A stretch of DNA of 23,964 nucleotides from Litorisediminicola beolgyonensis (GTDB lineage: Bacteria; Pseudomonadota; Alphaproteobacteria; Rhodobacterales; Rhodobacteraceae), in the NCBI RefSeq assembly GCF_042679605.1, contig NZ_JBHTMU010000052.1:1-23964 (forward strand), given 5' to 3'. Position 1 is the stretch's first letter. Each line of letters begins with the position of its first letter. Positions 7,374 to 14,426 of the stretch are shown in pieces. Below the pieces are notes generated by a model, which had not been told where the DNA came from, made no database searches, and worked only from the letters and a program-made list of their open reading frames with translations. The position numbers were made by a program, and so were the translations under genes.

Positions 7374-7407
7374 ACCGCGTCGCCCCGAGACGGGCGGCGC
7401 GGTTTTT
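7374..7407 (+). terminator. Intrinsic terminator of leuA
   Basis: Arms ACCGCGTCGCCC (7374-7385) and GGGCGGCGCGGT (7392-7403) form a 12-bp stem with one G-U pair around CGAGAC, followed by TTTTT. It starts 20 nt after the leuA stop. This is the clearest rho-independent terminator in the window. Confidence 0.93.
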
Positions 7408-7480
7408 CGTTGACCTCCCGCGCCCTGCGCTCCGATCTTGAGAGCGGTGGCGGCGCAAGCGCCGAGATAGCAGGTCTCCC

Positions 7481-8206
7481 ATGTCCTATTCCGAGTTGAA
7501 CGAACGATACCGGGTCTGGCTGCACAAGCTGCGGCCCGACATGGTCTGGTACGAGCGCGCCGCCGACATCCCCGACGGCGCCGACTGCATCGGGATCGGG
7601 CGCGAGGGCAAATCTTACCGTGGCCTGGGCGAGGCGCAGTCGCTGCGGAAGCTCGTGACCGAGAAGGTCGACCAGCCGATGCTCGAAGAGATCGCGCGGC
7701 TGAAACAGCTCGACTACCTCGAACTGGGCTGGCCGGTGATGGCGCGCGACCTGGCGCCGCTGGCCGAGCTCGAAAACCTGACGGTGCTCAAGATCGAGGG
7801 CCCGCGGCATCTGGCGGATTTCACCCCGGTCTGCGCCCTGCCCGCGCTGACCCATCTCTTTCTCTCCAGCGCCAAGCACATGACCGGGCTCGACTGGCTT
7901 CTACCGCTCAAGGACCGGCTCGTGGCGCTCGGTGTCGAAGGCAGCATGTGGACCAAGCATCCGATCCCGAGCCTCGCGCCGCTCGAGGGCTTCGCGCTCG
8001 AGGCGCTGTTCCTGACCGGCACCACGCTTGAGGATCAGGACCTGTCGCCGCTGGCGACGATGCCGAACCTGGAGATCTTCGGCACCGCGCTGAACGCCCC
8101 CAAGGCGCAGTTCATGGCGCTGAAGGCGGAAAAGCCCGAGCTGGAATGCAACTGGTTCGACGAGGACAGCTGGGCAGGCGTCCGGGATCCGCGTCCGCGC
8201 CGCTGA
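7481..8206 (+). CDS. Leucine-rich-repeat-like protein of unknown function
   Basis: A 241-residue protein with no signal peptide or membrane segment, so probably cytosolic. From about residue 60 to 225 it has repeating units of the LxxLxxLxxL type (for example LKQLDYLEL, LENLTVLKI, LPALTHLFL, MPNLEIFG), spaced about 20-25 residues apart, as in LRR proteins. The N-terminal 50 residues are Trp- and Arg-containing and not repetitive. It ends in an acidic stretch (WFDEDSW) and a basic tail. It begins 128 bp after leuA but beyond the leuA terminator, so it probably has its own promoter. I do not recognise a named family; a protein-protein interaction role is only suggested by the repeats. Confidence 0.75.
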   Translation: MSYSELNERYRVWLHKLRPDMVWYERAADIPDGADCIGIGREGKSYRGLGEAQSLRKLVTEKVDQPMLEEIARLKQLDYLELGWPVMARDLAPLAELENLTVLKIEGPRHLADFTPVCALPALTHLFLSSAKHMTGLDWLLPLKDRLVALGVEGSMWTKHPIPSLAPLEGFALEALFLTGTTLEDQDLSPLATMPNLEIFGTALNAPKAQFMALKAEKPELECNWFDEDSWAGVRDPRPRR

Positions 8207-8255
8207 CCGAAAGGCGCAGATGGTCGTTGCGGGCCGCGGCGGAGAGGCGTAACCC

Positions 8256-8280
8256 GGGAGGCATCAACAGGCGACCTCCC
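8256..8280 (+). promoter_or_regulatory. GGGAGG/CCTCCC pairing ahead of the SulP gene
   Basis: GGGAGG (8256-8261) would be a strong Shine-Dalgarno sequence but lies 21 nt from the ATG at 8283. CCTCCC (8275-8280), two bases before the ATG, is its exact complement. Folding would bring GGGAGG near the start codon but occupy it. Whether this limits translation cannot be told from sequence. Confidence 0.35.
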
Positions 8281-8282
8281 TC

Positions 8283-9554
8283 ATGCGCCAGCCCAAGCTC
8301 CTGACCACGCTCCGGACCTATGATGCCCGGCAATTCTCGGCCGATCTGATCGCCGGGATCACGGTCGCGCTCGTCGCCCTGCCGCTCAGCATCGCCATCG
8401 CCATCGCCTCGGGCGCGGAGCCTGCGCAGGGGCTGGTGACGGCGGTGGTCGCGGGTTTCGTGATCTCGGCCCTGGGTGGCAGCCGCGTGCAGATCGGCGG
8501 GCCGACCGGGGCCTTCGTGGTCGTGGTCTTCGGAGTGATCGCCGAGCATGGCTATGACGGGCTGGTGATCGCGACGCTGATGGCGGGCGGTCTCCTTCTG
8601 GTCGCGGGCTACCTGCGCGCCGGGCGGCTGATCGCCTATGTCCCCGAGGCGGTGATCCACGGCTTCACCATCGGCATCGCGGTGATCATCGCAGCGAGCC
8701 AGATCAAGGATCTCTTCGGCCTTTCCGGCCCGCCCGTTCCGGCGGAGTTCCTGGAGAAACTGCCCGCGCTCTGGGCCGTGCGCGACACGGTCGATCCCGC
8801 GAGCCTCGGGATCGGGCTTCTGGCGATGGGGCTGATCGTGGCGCTCCGCCGGATCGCGCCGCGCTTTCCCGGGCTGATCGTGGCGGTCGCGGTGGCGTCG
8901 CTGGTCGGAGCGGGTCTCGGCCTTACCGTCGACACCATCGAGACCCGCTTCGGCGCCCTACCCTCGGGCCTGCCCGCGCCGCATCTGCCCGAGCTGAGCT
9001 GGGCGCGGATCGAAGAACTGGTGCCCTCGGCCATCGTCATCGCCTTCCTGGCGGGGATCGAGTCGCTGCTCTCGGCGATGGTCGCCGACCGGATGATCGA
9101 CGGCCACCACCGCCCCAATGCCGAACTGACCGCCCAGGGCGCGGCGAACATCGCCTCGGCCCTCTTCGGAGGCCTGCCCGCCACCGGCGCCATCGCGCGG
9201 ACCGCGACAAATATCCGCGCAGGCGGCCAGACGCCGGTCGCGGGGCTCATTCATGCGGTCACGATCCTCCTCATCCTCATGGTCGCCGCCCCCCTGACCG
9301 GGGCGCTGGCCATGCCCGCGCTCGCCGCGCTCCTGATGATGACCGCGTGGAACATGAGCGAGCCGCAGAAATGGCGGGGATACCTGGCGGGCGCGCGGTC
9401 GGATCTGTTTCTCCTGCTGATGACGCTGGTGCTGACGGTGACGGTCGATCTGACGGTGGCCATCGGCGCGGGCTGCGGCGTCGGCCTTGCGATGAAGCTG
9501 GCCCAGCGCGGCCCGCGCGACGCCGAGAGCGACTGGACGCCCCGCGACCGCTAG
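8283..9554 (+). CDS. SulP family anion transporter without STAS domain
   Basis: A 423-residue polytopic membrane protein (about 10-12 segments). The N-terminal signature (FSADLIAGITVALVALPLSI, residues 18-37) and GGPTGAF at 72-78 are typical of SulP/SLC26 transporters, which move sulfate, bicarbonate or other anions. Most bacterial members have a C-terminal STAS domain and about 500-600 residues. Here the protein ends soon after the last membrane segment with a short charged tail, so STAS is absent. No carbonic anhydrase or sulfate-assimilation gene is adjacent, so the substrate is open. The start fits the family N-terminus; the only strong ribosome-binding sequence is too far away and paired with CCTCCC. 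Confidence 0.9.
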   Translation: MRQPKLLTTLRTYDARQFSADLIAGITVALVALPLSIAIAIASGAEPAQGLVTAVVAGFVISALGGSRVQIGGPTGAFVVVVFGVIAEHGYDGLVIATLMAGGLLLVAGYLRAGRLIAYVPEAVIHGFTIGIAVIIAASQIKDLFGLSGPPVPAEFLEKLPALWAVRDTVDPASLGIGLLAMGLIVALRRIAPRFPGLIVAVAVASLVGAGLGLTVDTIETRFGALPSGLPAPHLPELSWARIEELVPSAIVIAFLAGIESLLSAMVADRMIDGHHRPNAELTAQGAANIASALFGGLPATGAIARTATNIRAGGQTPVAGLIHAVTILLILMVAAPLTGALAMPALAALLMMTAWNMSEPQKWRGYLAGARSDLFLLLMTLVLTVTVDLTVAIGAGCGVGLAMKLAQRGPRDAESDWTPRDR

Positions 9555-9569
9555 CCCCGCCCGGGGCTT
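9553..9569 (+). terminator. Short hairpin at the end of the SulP gene
   Basis: AGCCCC (9553-9558) pairs with GGGGCT (9563-9568) around GCCC; the left arm includes the last two bases of the TAG stop. Only one T follows the stem's own T, so it is a weak terminator candidate. Confidence 0.35.
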
Positions 9570-9602
9570 GAGGGAGGTGCGGCCCGCGCCTATCACGCCG
9601 CC

Positions 9603-10094
9603 ATGCAGATCCGCCCCTACACAGCCCAGGACGCCTCCGCGCTCGCGGCGATCTTCCACGAGGCCGTCCACGGGCCCGCGTCGCAGGCCTACAGCGCCGC
9701 GCAGCGCAGGGCGTGGAGCCCCGCTCCGGCGAGCGCGGAGCAGTTCGCGTCCCGAATATCGGAGGAGCGGCAGGTCTGGGTCGCCACCGACGCGGAGGAC
9801 CGGCCGCTCGGGTTCATCGAGTTGGAGGCGGACGGGCATATCGACCGGTTCTACTGCCGCCCGGACGTGGCGGGAACGGGTGTCGGAGCCGCGCTCTACC
9901 GGACGCTCGAAGAGGCGGCGGTCGAGAGGGGGATCCGCCAGCTGCGCGTCGAGGCCAGCGAGGCGGCGCGGCGCTTCTTCGAAAAGCAGGGGTTCGTGAC
10001 CGATGCGCGCCGGGAGTTCCCCTATAACGGCGTCGAGATCCATAATTACGCGATGCACAAAGACCTGAGCCGGGCGGCGTCGGAGCGGTCCTGA
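9603..10094 (+). CDS. GNAT family N-acetyltransferase
   Basis: A 163-residue single-domain GNAT protein. The opening MQIRPYTAQDASALAAIFHEAV is the usual first strand and helix; the acetyl-CoA pyrophosphate loop is RPDVAGTGVGAALY (about 87-100), followed by the C-terminal segment EASEAARRFFEKQGF seen in YafP-like members. Substrate cannot be deduced. There is no clear ribosome binding site before ATG 9603. It lies 48 bp after the SulP gene on the same strand and converges on the hydrolase gene, sharing a small stop-codon palindrome with it. Confidence 0.88.
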   Translation: MQIRPYTAQDASALAAIFHEAVHGPASQAYSAAQRRAWSPAPASAEQFASRISEERQVWVATDAEDRPLGFIELEADGHIDRFYCRPDVAGTGVGAALYRTLEEAAVERGIRQLRVEASEAARRFFEKQGFVTDARREFPYNGVEIHNYAMHKDLSRAASERS

Positions 10095-10105
10095 TCGTGC
10101 TCAGG
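10090..10105. terminator. Shared stop-codon inverted repeat (GNAT / hydrolase)
   Basis: CCTGA (10090-10094) and TCAGG (10101-10105) flank a 6-nt spacer. The arms contain the TGA of the GNAT gene and the complement of the hydrolase TGA. A possible weak bidirectional terminator. Confidence 0.3.
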
Positions 10106-10964
10106 CGGAACCGACCTCGGCAATGAAGGCGCGGATAGCAGCCAGCGCCGCTTCGGGGCGGTCGGCCACGACCCCGTGGCCACAGCGGTCGAGGGTCAGA
10201 TAGCGCTCGGGCGGCACGGCGAGCCCCCGCGCGAGCGCGTCGCTGAAGACCGGCGGCGTGATCGGGTCGTCCTTGCCCACCATCACCAGCGCAGGCGCCG
10301 TGACCCTGCCGAGATCGGGCCGCATTTCCATCCGGCCATGTTCGTTGCCGGGACCGTTGAACCAGAGAGCGGTCTCGTTGCGCCAGACGATCCGCGAGAG
10401 CCACTCGGTGCCGAGATCGCGGCGCACCGTGTAGAGCGGCACGCAGCGGTCGCGATAGAGCGCCCGGCCCGCATCGCTCGGCGCGTCCCAGTAATTGCGC
10501 GCGATCTCTTCGATCTCGGGGCCGCCGCGCCGCCCGTAGGCGGCGTAGACCTCGGAGAAATCCACATGCGCGGCGGTGCTGATCAGCACCAGACCCGCCG
10601 CGTGACCGGGATGGCGCGTGGCATAGGAGAGCGTCACGAACCCGCCGAAGGACGTGCCGATCACGATGGGTTTCTCGATCCCGAGCGCATCGCAGAGCCC
10701 CTTCAGATCGTCACCCCATTGCGCCAGCGTCCAGGTCTCCGGGTCGCAAAGGTCGCTCCGGCCATTGCCGCGGTGGTCGTAATAGACGACCTGCGCAATG
10801 TCGGTGAGCTGCGAGAAAAACGGCTTCGAGACACTGTGATCCGCGCCCGGTCCGCCATGCACCATCACCACGGTCGGCTTCTGGCGCATCTCGCCGCCGA
10901 CCGGCGTCAGCGCCTCGCCATCGACGTCGAAGAACAGTCGCGCCCCGTTGACCGTGACATACAT
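10101..10964 (-). CDS. Alpha/beta hydrolase, proline iminopeptidase-like
   Basis: A 287-residue alpha/beta hydrolase. HGGPG at 36-40 forms the oxyanion site typical of the proline iminopeptidase (S33) group, DHRGNGRS follows at 63-70, and the nucleophile elbow is GTSFGG with Ser105. The acid is likely Asp233 (GKDDPI) and the base His263 (CGHG), completing the triad. A lid region lies at about 135-215. There is no signal peptide. The start is supported by GGGAGGA 6 nt upstream. Peptidase, epoxide hydrolase-like or other ester activities are possible, as the fold is promiscuous. It is divergent from trpA with 154 bp between them. Confidence 0.9.
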   Translation of the reverse strand: MYVTVNGARLFFDVDGEALTPVGGEMRQKPTVVMVHGGPGADHSVSKPFFSQLTDIAQVVYYDHRGNGRSDLCDPETWTLAQWGDDLKGLCDALGIEKPIVIGTSFGGFVTLSYATRHPGHAAGLVLISTAAHVDFSEVYAAYGRRGGPEIEEIARNYWDAPSDAGRALYRDRCVPLYTVRRDLGTEWLSRIVWRNETALWFNGPGNEHGRMEMRPDLGRVTAPALVMVGKDDPITPPVFSDALARGLAVPPERYLTLDRCGHGVVADRPEAALAAIRAFIAEVGSA

Positions 10965-11118
10965 GCTGGTCCTCCCGCACAGATTGCCGCCCCGAGGGTC
11001 AGCGTGGCCCGAAGGCGGGGTCTACGGCAAGGGCGCGTTTCCCTGCCCCGTCTTGCCTTTCCGCCGCCGCTCGGGCAGGTGGAGTGTCGAGCCAGACACC
11101 GCCTCGGGGAGGACCGAC

Positions 11119-11910
11119 ATGACCCGCATCGACGCCCGTTTCGAAAAGCTTCGCGCCGAGGGGAAAAAGGCCTTTGTGGCCTATGTCATGGCGGGCGACC
11201 CGGATTTCGACAGCGCGCTCGAGGTGGTCAAGGGACTGCCGGGTGCAGGGGTCGACATCATCGAGCTGGGTCTGCCCTTCACCGACCCGATGGCCGACGG
11301 CCCGACGATCCAGCTGGCCGGCCAGCGCGCGCTTGCGGGCGGCATGACGCTTGAGAAAACGCTCGAGACCGTGCGGCGCTTCCGCGAGGGCGATCAGGAG
11401 ACGCCGATCGTGCTCATGGGCTACTACAACCCGATCTATTCGCGCGGCGTCGACCGGTTCCTGGCCGACGCGCAGGAGGCGGGCGTCGACGGTCTGATCG
11501 TCGTGGACCTGCCGCCCGAGGAAGATGACGAGCTCTGCATCCCGGCGCAGAAGGCCGGGCTGAACTTCATACGCCTCGCCACGCCCACGACCGACGACAA
11601 GCGCCTGCCCAAGGTGCTCGAGAACACCAGCGGCTTCGTCTACTACGTCTCGATCACCGGGATCACCGGCGCGGCGGCCGCGCAATCGGGCGAGGTCGGC
11701 CCCGAGGTCGCGCGGATCAAGGCGCAGACCGATCTGCCGGTGATCGTGGGCTTCGGCATCCGCACGCCCGAGACGGCAGAAGAGATCGCCAGCGTCGCCG
11801 ATGGCTGCGTGGTGGGCTCGGCCATCGTCGGCGAGATCGCCGACGGGCGCAGCGTCGAGGAGATCCTGGGCTTCGTGAAAGGCCTCGCCGAGGGCGCGCA
11901 CAGGGCCTGA
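11119..11910 (+). CDS. trpA: Tryptophan synthase alpha chain
   Basis: A 263-residue TIM-barrel enzyme that cleaves indole-3-glycerol phosphate to indole and glyceraldehyde 3-phosphate. The catalytic acids fall at Glu49 (IIELGLPF) and Asp60 (MADGPTIQ), the same numbers as in the E. coli enzyme. The phosphate site is formed by GFGIRTPE and the following GSAIVGE region near the C-terminus. The frame is open further upstream, but ATG 11119 is preceded by GGGGAGGA at proper distance and gives the family N-terminus. Its partner trpB is not next to it: the neighbours are a hydrolase and ndh, so trpA is separated from the usual trpFBA order or that order was split. Confidence 0.97.
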   Translation: MTRIDARFEKLRAEGKKAFVAYVMAGDPDFDSALEVVKGLPGAGVDIIELGLPFTDPMADGPTIQLAGQRALAGGMTLEKTLETVRRFREGDQETPIVLMGYYNPIYSRGVDRFLADAQEAGVDGLIVVDLPPEEDDELCIPAQKAGLNFIRLATPTTDDKRLPKVLENTSGFVYYVSITGITGAAAAQSGEVGPEVARIKAQTDLPVIVGFGIRTPETAEEIASVADGCVVGSAIVGEIADGRSVEEILGFVKGLAEGAHRA

Positions 11911-11924
11911 ACGGGGCCTGAACG
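11903..11924 (+). repeat. 11-bp tandem duplication at the trpA stop
   Basis: GGGCCTGAACG occurs twice head-to-tail (11903-11913 and 11914-11924), followed by a partial third GGGCT. The trpA TGA is in the first copy. It looks like slippage or a small local duplication. Confidence 0.7.
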
Positions 11925-12103
11925 GGGCTCCAGCAGCGCATTAATCCAGCAGGACGACCGGGTGCGGCGATCCGTCCCGGCCGGGGCCGATCCGTGCCTC
12001 CGCGACCGGAAATTGCGCGGCAGGCGGGCGCAAGCGCGCGGCTCCGCTCGTTCCGGTCCCACGGGCGGTCATCGCGTTGCGCCGGGCCCGAACGGTATTC
12101 CGG

Positions 12104-12131
12104 GGCACACCGGGGTATGCCTCGGTGTGCC
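12104..12131. repeat. Strong stem-loop upstream of ndh
   Basis: GGCACACCGGGG (12104-12115) pairs with CCTCGGTGTGCC (12120-12131) over 12 bp with one G-T pair and a TATG loop. A second pairing, AAGCCG (12135-12140) with CGGCTT (12153-12158), follows at once. The 286-bp gap between trpA and ndh holds no convincing gene. The structure is placed about 50 bp before the predicted ndh transcript start, so it could be a trpA terminator lacking a T-run or an operator. Confidence 0.6.
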
Positions 12132-12141
12132 GAGAAGCCGC

Positions 12142-12169
12142 TTGCCCGTGCGCGGCTTGGGCGTATCTC
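12142..12169 (+). promoter_or_regulatory. Possible ndh promoter
   Basis: TTGCCC (12142-12147) and TATCTC (12164-12169) are spaced by 16 bp, predicting a start near 12176, about 20 nt before ATG. Weak consensus match. Confidence 0.3.
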
Positions 12170-12196
12170 CTGAGACAAGAACCGGAGGGACTGGCG

Positions 12197-13507
12197 ATGT
12201 CGAAACGGAAAACGCAGATCGTTGTCGTGGGCGGCGGGGCCGCGGGGCTCGAGCTCGTGCGCAAGCTCGGCGCGAAATACGGCCGCGAGAAATACGACAT
12301 TATCCTGATCGACCGCGACCGCACCCATGTCTGGAAGCCGCTCCTGCACGAGGTGGCGGCGGGATCGCTCGACCCGAACCTCGACGAGGTGGGCTATGGT
12401 GGCCATGCCGCGCGATGGGGCTACCGCTTCTTCAACGGCACGCTGGAGCGGATCGACCGCGAGCGGCAGGTGGTCGTGACCGAGCCGCTCCTGGACGAGG
12501 ATGGCGAGGTGATCCTCGACCGGCATGAAATCCGCTACGATTACCTCGTGCTCGCCATCGGCGGGATCTCGAACGATTTCGGCATTCCGGGCGTGCGCGA
12601 GCACGCGATGTTCCTCGAACACCGGCGCCAGGCCGATGCGTTCCGGAAGCGGCTCCTGAACCGCTGCCTGCGCGTCAACGAGCAGCGCGAGCGCGGCGAG
12701 GATGCCAAGCTGAAGATCTGCATCGTCGGCGGCGGCGCGACCGGGGTGGAGCTTTCGGCGGAGCTGTTCAACGCGGCCAAGGGGCTCAGGACCTACGGGC
12801 TCGAGACCTTCGACGAGGACGCGCTTGAGGTCCGGCTTCTCGAAGCGGGACCGCGCATCCTCCCGGCGCTGAAGGAGGATCTTTCCGAGACCGCGGCCGA
12901 GGAGCTGCGCGCGCTCGGGATCGAGGTCAAGACCGGCGCGATGGTCACCGAGGTCGAGGCGGGCCGCGTTCACGTCAAGGACGAGGGCGTGATCGAGGCG
13001 GACATGATCCTCTGGGCCGCGGGCGTGCGCGGCGAATACGAGGTGCCGGAGATGAGCGATCTCGAAACCGACCGGATCGCGCGGTTCGTGGTGCGCCCGA
13101 CGCTCCAGACCACAAACGAAGACCGCATCTTCGCCATCGGCGACTGCGCCCATTGCGAACTTCCCGGTCGCGACGCTCCGGTCCCGCCGCGTGCGCAATC
13201 GGCGCATCAGATGGCGAGCCATGTCTTCGCCAATCTAAGCCGCCTCATGGAAGGCAAGCCGCTCACCGATTTCGAATACCGCGATTACGGCGCGCTGGTG
13301 AACCTCTCGCGCTTCGAGACCGTGGGGAACCTGATGGGCAATCTCATGGGCGGCTCGATGGCGGTCGAGGGCCGGATCGCGCGCTTCGCCTATAACTCGC
13401 TTTACCGGATGCACCTTCTGGCGGTGCATGGCTGGCTGAGCGGCGTCTTCATGATCGTCGCGGGCCGGGTGAATAAGGTTCTGCGACCGAAGCTCAAGCT
13501 GCACTGA
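12197..13507 (+). CDS. ndh: Type II NADH:quinone oxidoreductase
   Basis: A 436-residue non-proton-pumping NADH dehydrogenase at the cytoplasmic face of the membrane. The FAD-binding GGGAAG is at 12-17, the NADH-binding GGGATGVE at 178-185, the second FAD contact GDCA at 315-318, and the quinone-site sequence PPRAQSAHQMA at 330-340 (AQxAxQQ in many NDH-2 enzymes; the last Gln is Met here). The C-terminal 60 residues are amphipathic/hydrophobic and end in a basic tail, consistent with monotopic membrane binding. The start is fixed by GGAGGG 7 nt before ATG; the frame is open 40 codons further upstream, but that part has no family character. It converges on the ZIP gene with only 7 bp between stop codons. 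Confidence 0.94.
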   Translation: MSKRKTQIVVVGGGAAGLELVRKLGAKYGREKYDIILIDRDRTHVWKPLLHEVAAGSLDPNLDEVGYGGHAARWGYRFFNGTLERIDRERQVVVTEPLLDEDGEVILDRHEIRYDYLVLAIGGISNDFGIPGVREHAMFLEHRRQADAFRKRLLNRCLRVNEQRERGEDAKLKICIVGGGATGVELSAELFNAAKGLRTYGLETFDEDALEVRLLEAGPRILPALKEDLSETAAEELRALGIEVKTGAMVTEVEAGRVHVKDEGVIEADMILWAAGVRGEYEVPEMSDLETDRIARFVVRPTLQTTNEDRIFAIGDCAHCELPGRDAPVPPRAQSAHQMASHVFANLSRLMEGKPLTDFEYRDYGALVNLSRFETVGNLMGNLMGGSMAVEGRIARFAYNSLYRMHLLAVHGWLSGVFMIVAGRVNKVLRPKLKLH

Positions 13508-13518
13508 GCCGGGCTCAG
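13504..13518. terminator. Shared stop-codon palindrome (ndh / ZIP)
   Basis: CTGAGCC (13504-13510) and GGCTCAG (13512-13518) are perfect 7-bp arms around a single G, and they contain the TGA stops of both convergent genes. Symmetry suits bidirectional termination, but the loop is too tight for an ideal hairpin and there is no T-run. Confidence 0.4.
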
Positions 13519-14291
13519 CCCAGCGTCACGTCGAGGATCATCATCAGGACGAGGCCGAAGATCAGCCCCGAAGTCGCGCGGGTCTGGTGGCCATGGCGGT
13601 GGGTCTCGGGGATGATCTCGTGGCTGATGATGTAGAGCATCGCCCCTGCCGCGAAGGTCAGCCCGAGCGGCAGGACATATTCCGACACGGTTACCGCCGC
13701 AGCGCCGACGAGACCGCCCACGGGCTCGACGAGGCCGGTCAGGAGCGCCACCAGCAGCGATTTGCACGCCGCGATGCCCTGCCCGCGCAGCGCCACCGCG
13801 ACCGCCAGCCCTTCGGGCGCGTTCTGGAGCCCGATGCCGGTGGCAAGCGACAGGCCCTTGGCGACATCGCCGCCGCCAAAGCCGATGCCCACGGCCATGC
13901 CCTCGGGGAAATTGTGGATCGTGATCGCGATGATGAAGAGCCAGATGCGCGGCATGGCGCCCGGGTCCGCGCCCTCGGGCCCGGTGATGAAATGCTCGTG
14001 CGGCAGCGCTTCGTTCAGCCACCATACCGCGCCCGCGCCGAGGATCACGCCGATTGCGGCCTGTAGCGAGGCCAGGAACGCGGTGCCGTAGAGCGCCTCG
14101 GCGGCGTCCAGACCGGGCAGGATCAGCGAGAAGAACGAGGCCGAGATCATCACCCCCGCGGCGAAGCCCAGAAGCAGATCGCTCGTCGCCCGCGAGATCG
14201 TGCGCCCGAAAAGCACCGGGAGCGCCCCGACCCCGGTCATCAGCCCGGCCCCGAGACTGCCCAGCAGGCCCATGAAAACCATGTTGTCCAT
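13515..14291 (-). CDS. ZIP family metal transporter (GufA type)
   Basis: A 258-residue polytopic membrane protein with eight predicted segments. The metal-pathway motifs are HNFPEG (126-131) in segment 4, QNAPEG (156-161) in segment 5 and HEIIPE (224-229) near segment 7, as in the GufA branch of ZIP transporters. A loop with PHEH (97-100) and an HRHGH cluster (231-235) add possible metal ligands. Members import Zn2+ and sometimes Mn2+, Fe2+ or Cd2+; the substrate here is not fixed by sequence. ATG 14291 gives the family N-terminus; the frame continues much further upstream only as antisense of the neighbour. The ribosome binding site is weak. No zinc-uptake regulator site was recognised in the 135-bp divergent gap. 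Confidence 0.92.
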   Translation of the reverse strand: MDNMVFMGLLGSLGAGLMTGVGALPVLFGRTISRATSDLLLGFAAGVMISASFFSLILPGLDAAEALYGTAFLASLQAAIGVILGAGAVWWLNEALPHEHFITGPEGADPGAMPRIWLFIIAITIHNFPEGMAVGIGFGGGDVAKGLSLATGIGLQNAPEGLAVAVALRGQGIAACKSLLVALLTGLVEPVGGLVGAAAVTVSEYVLPLGLTFAAGAMLYIISHEIIPETHRHGHQTRATSGLIFGLVLMMILDVTLG

Positions 14292-14361
14292 CGTGGCCCT
14301 GCTCTCGTTACGCGCACCAGCGACGAGACATGGCGCGGCGCGCCCGCCGGTCCAGCCCGCG

Positions 14362-14390
14362 TTGCTCAGACCGCGTTCCTGCGCTACGTC
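14362..14390 (+). promoter_or_regulatory. Possible promoter of the lactate dehydrogenase gene
   Basis: TTGCTC (14362-14367) and TACGTC (14385-14390) are spaced by 17 bp and lie 37 nt before the ATG. Moderate match only. Confidence 0.3.
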
Positions 14391-14426
14391 CTGAGAAGCA
14401 CGCCACTTGCGCGCAGAGGAGGTCCC

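Noticed and set aside
5767..7482. Minus-strand open frame of 571 codons
   Set aside because: It mirrors leuA, whose motifs and terminator are clear on the plus strand.
11941..12072. 43-codon minus-strand ORF between trpA and ndh
   Set aside because: No ribosome binding site, no recognised motif and only moderate codon bias; could be real but not supported.
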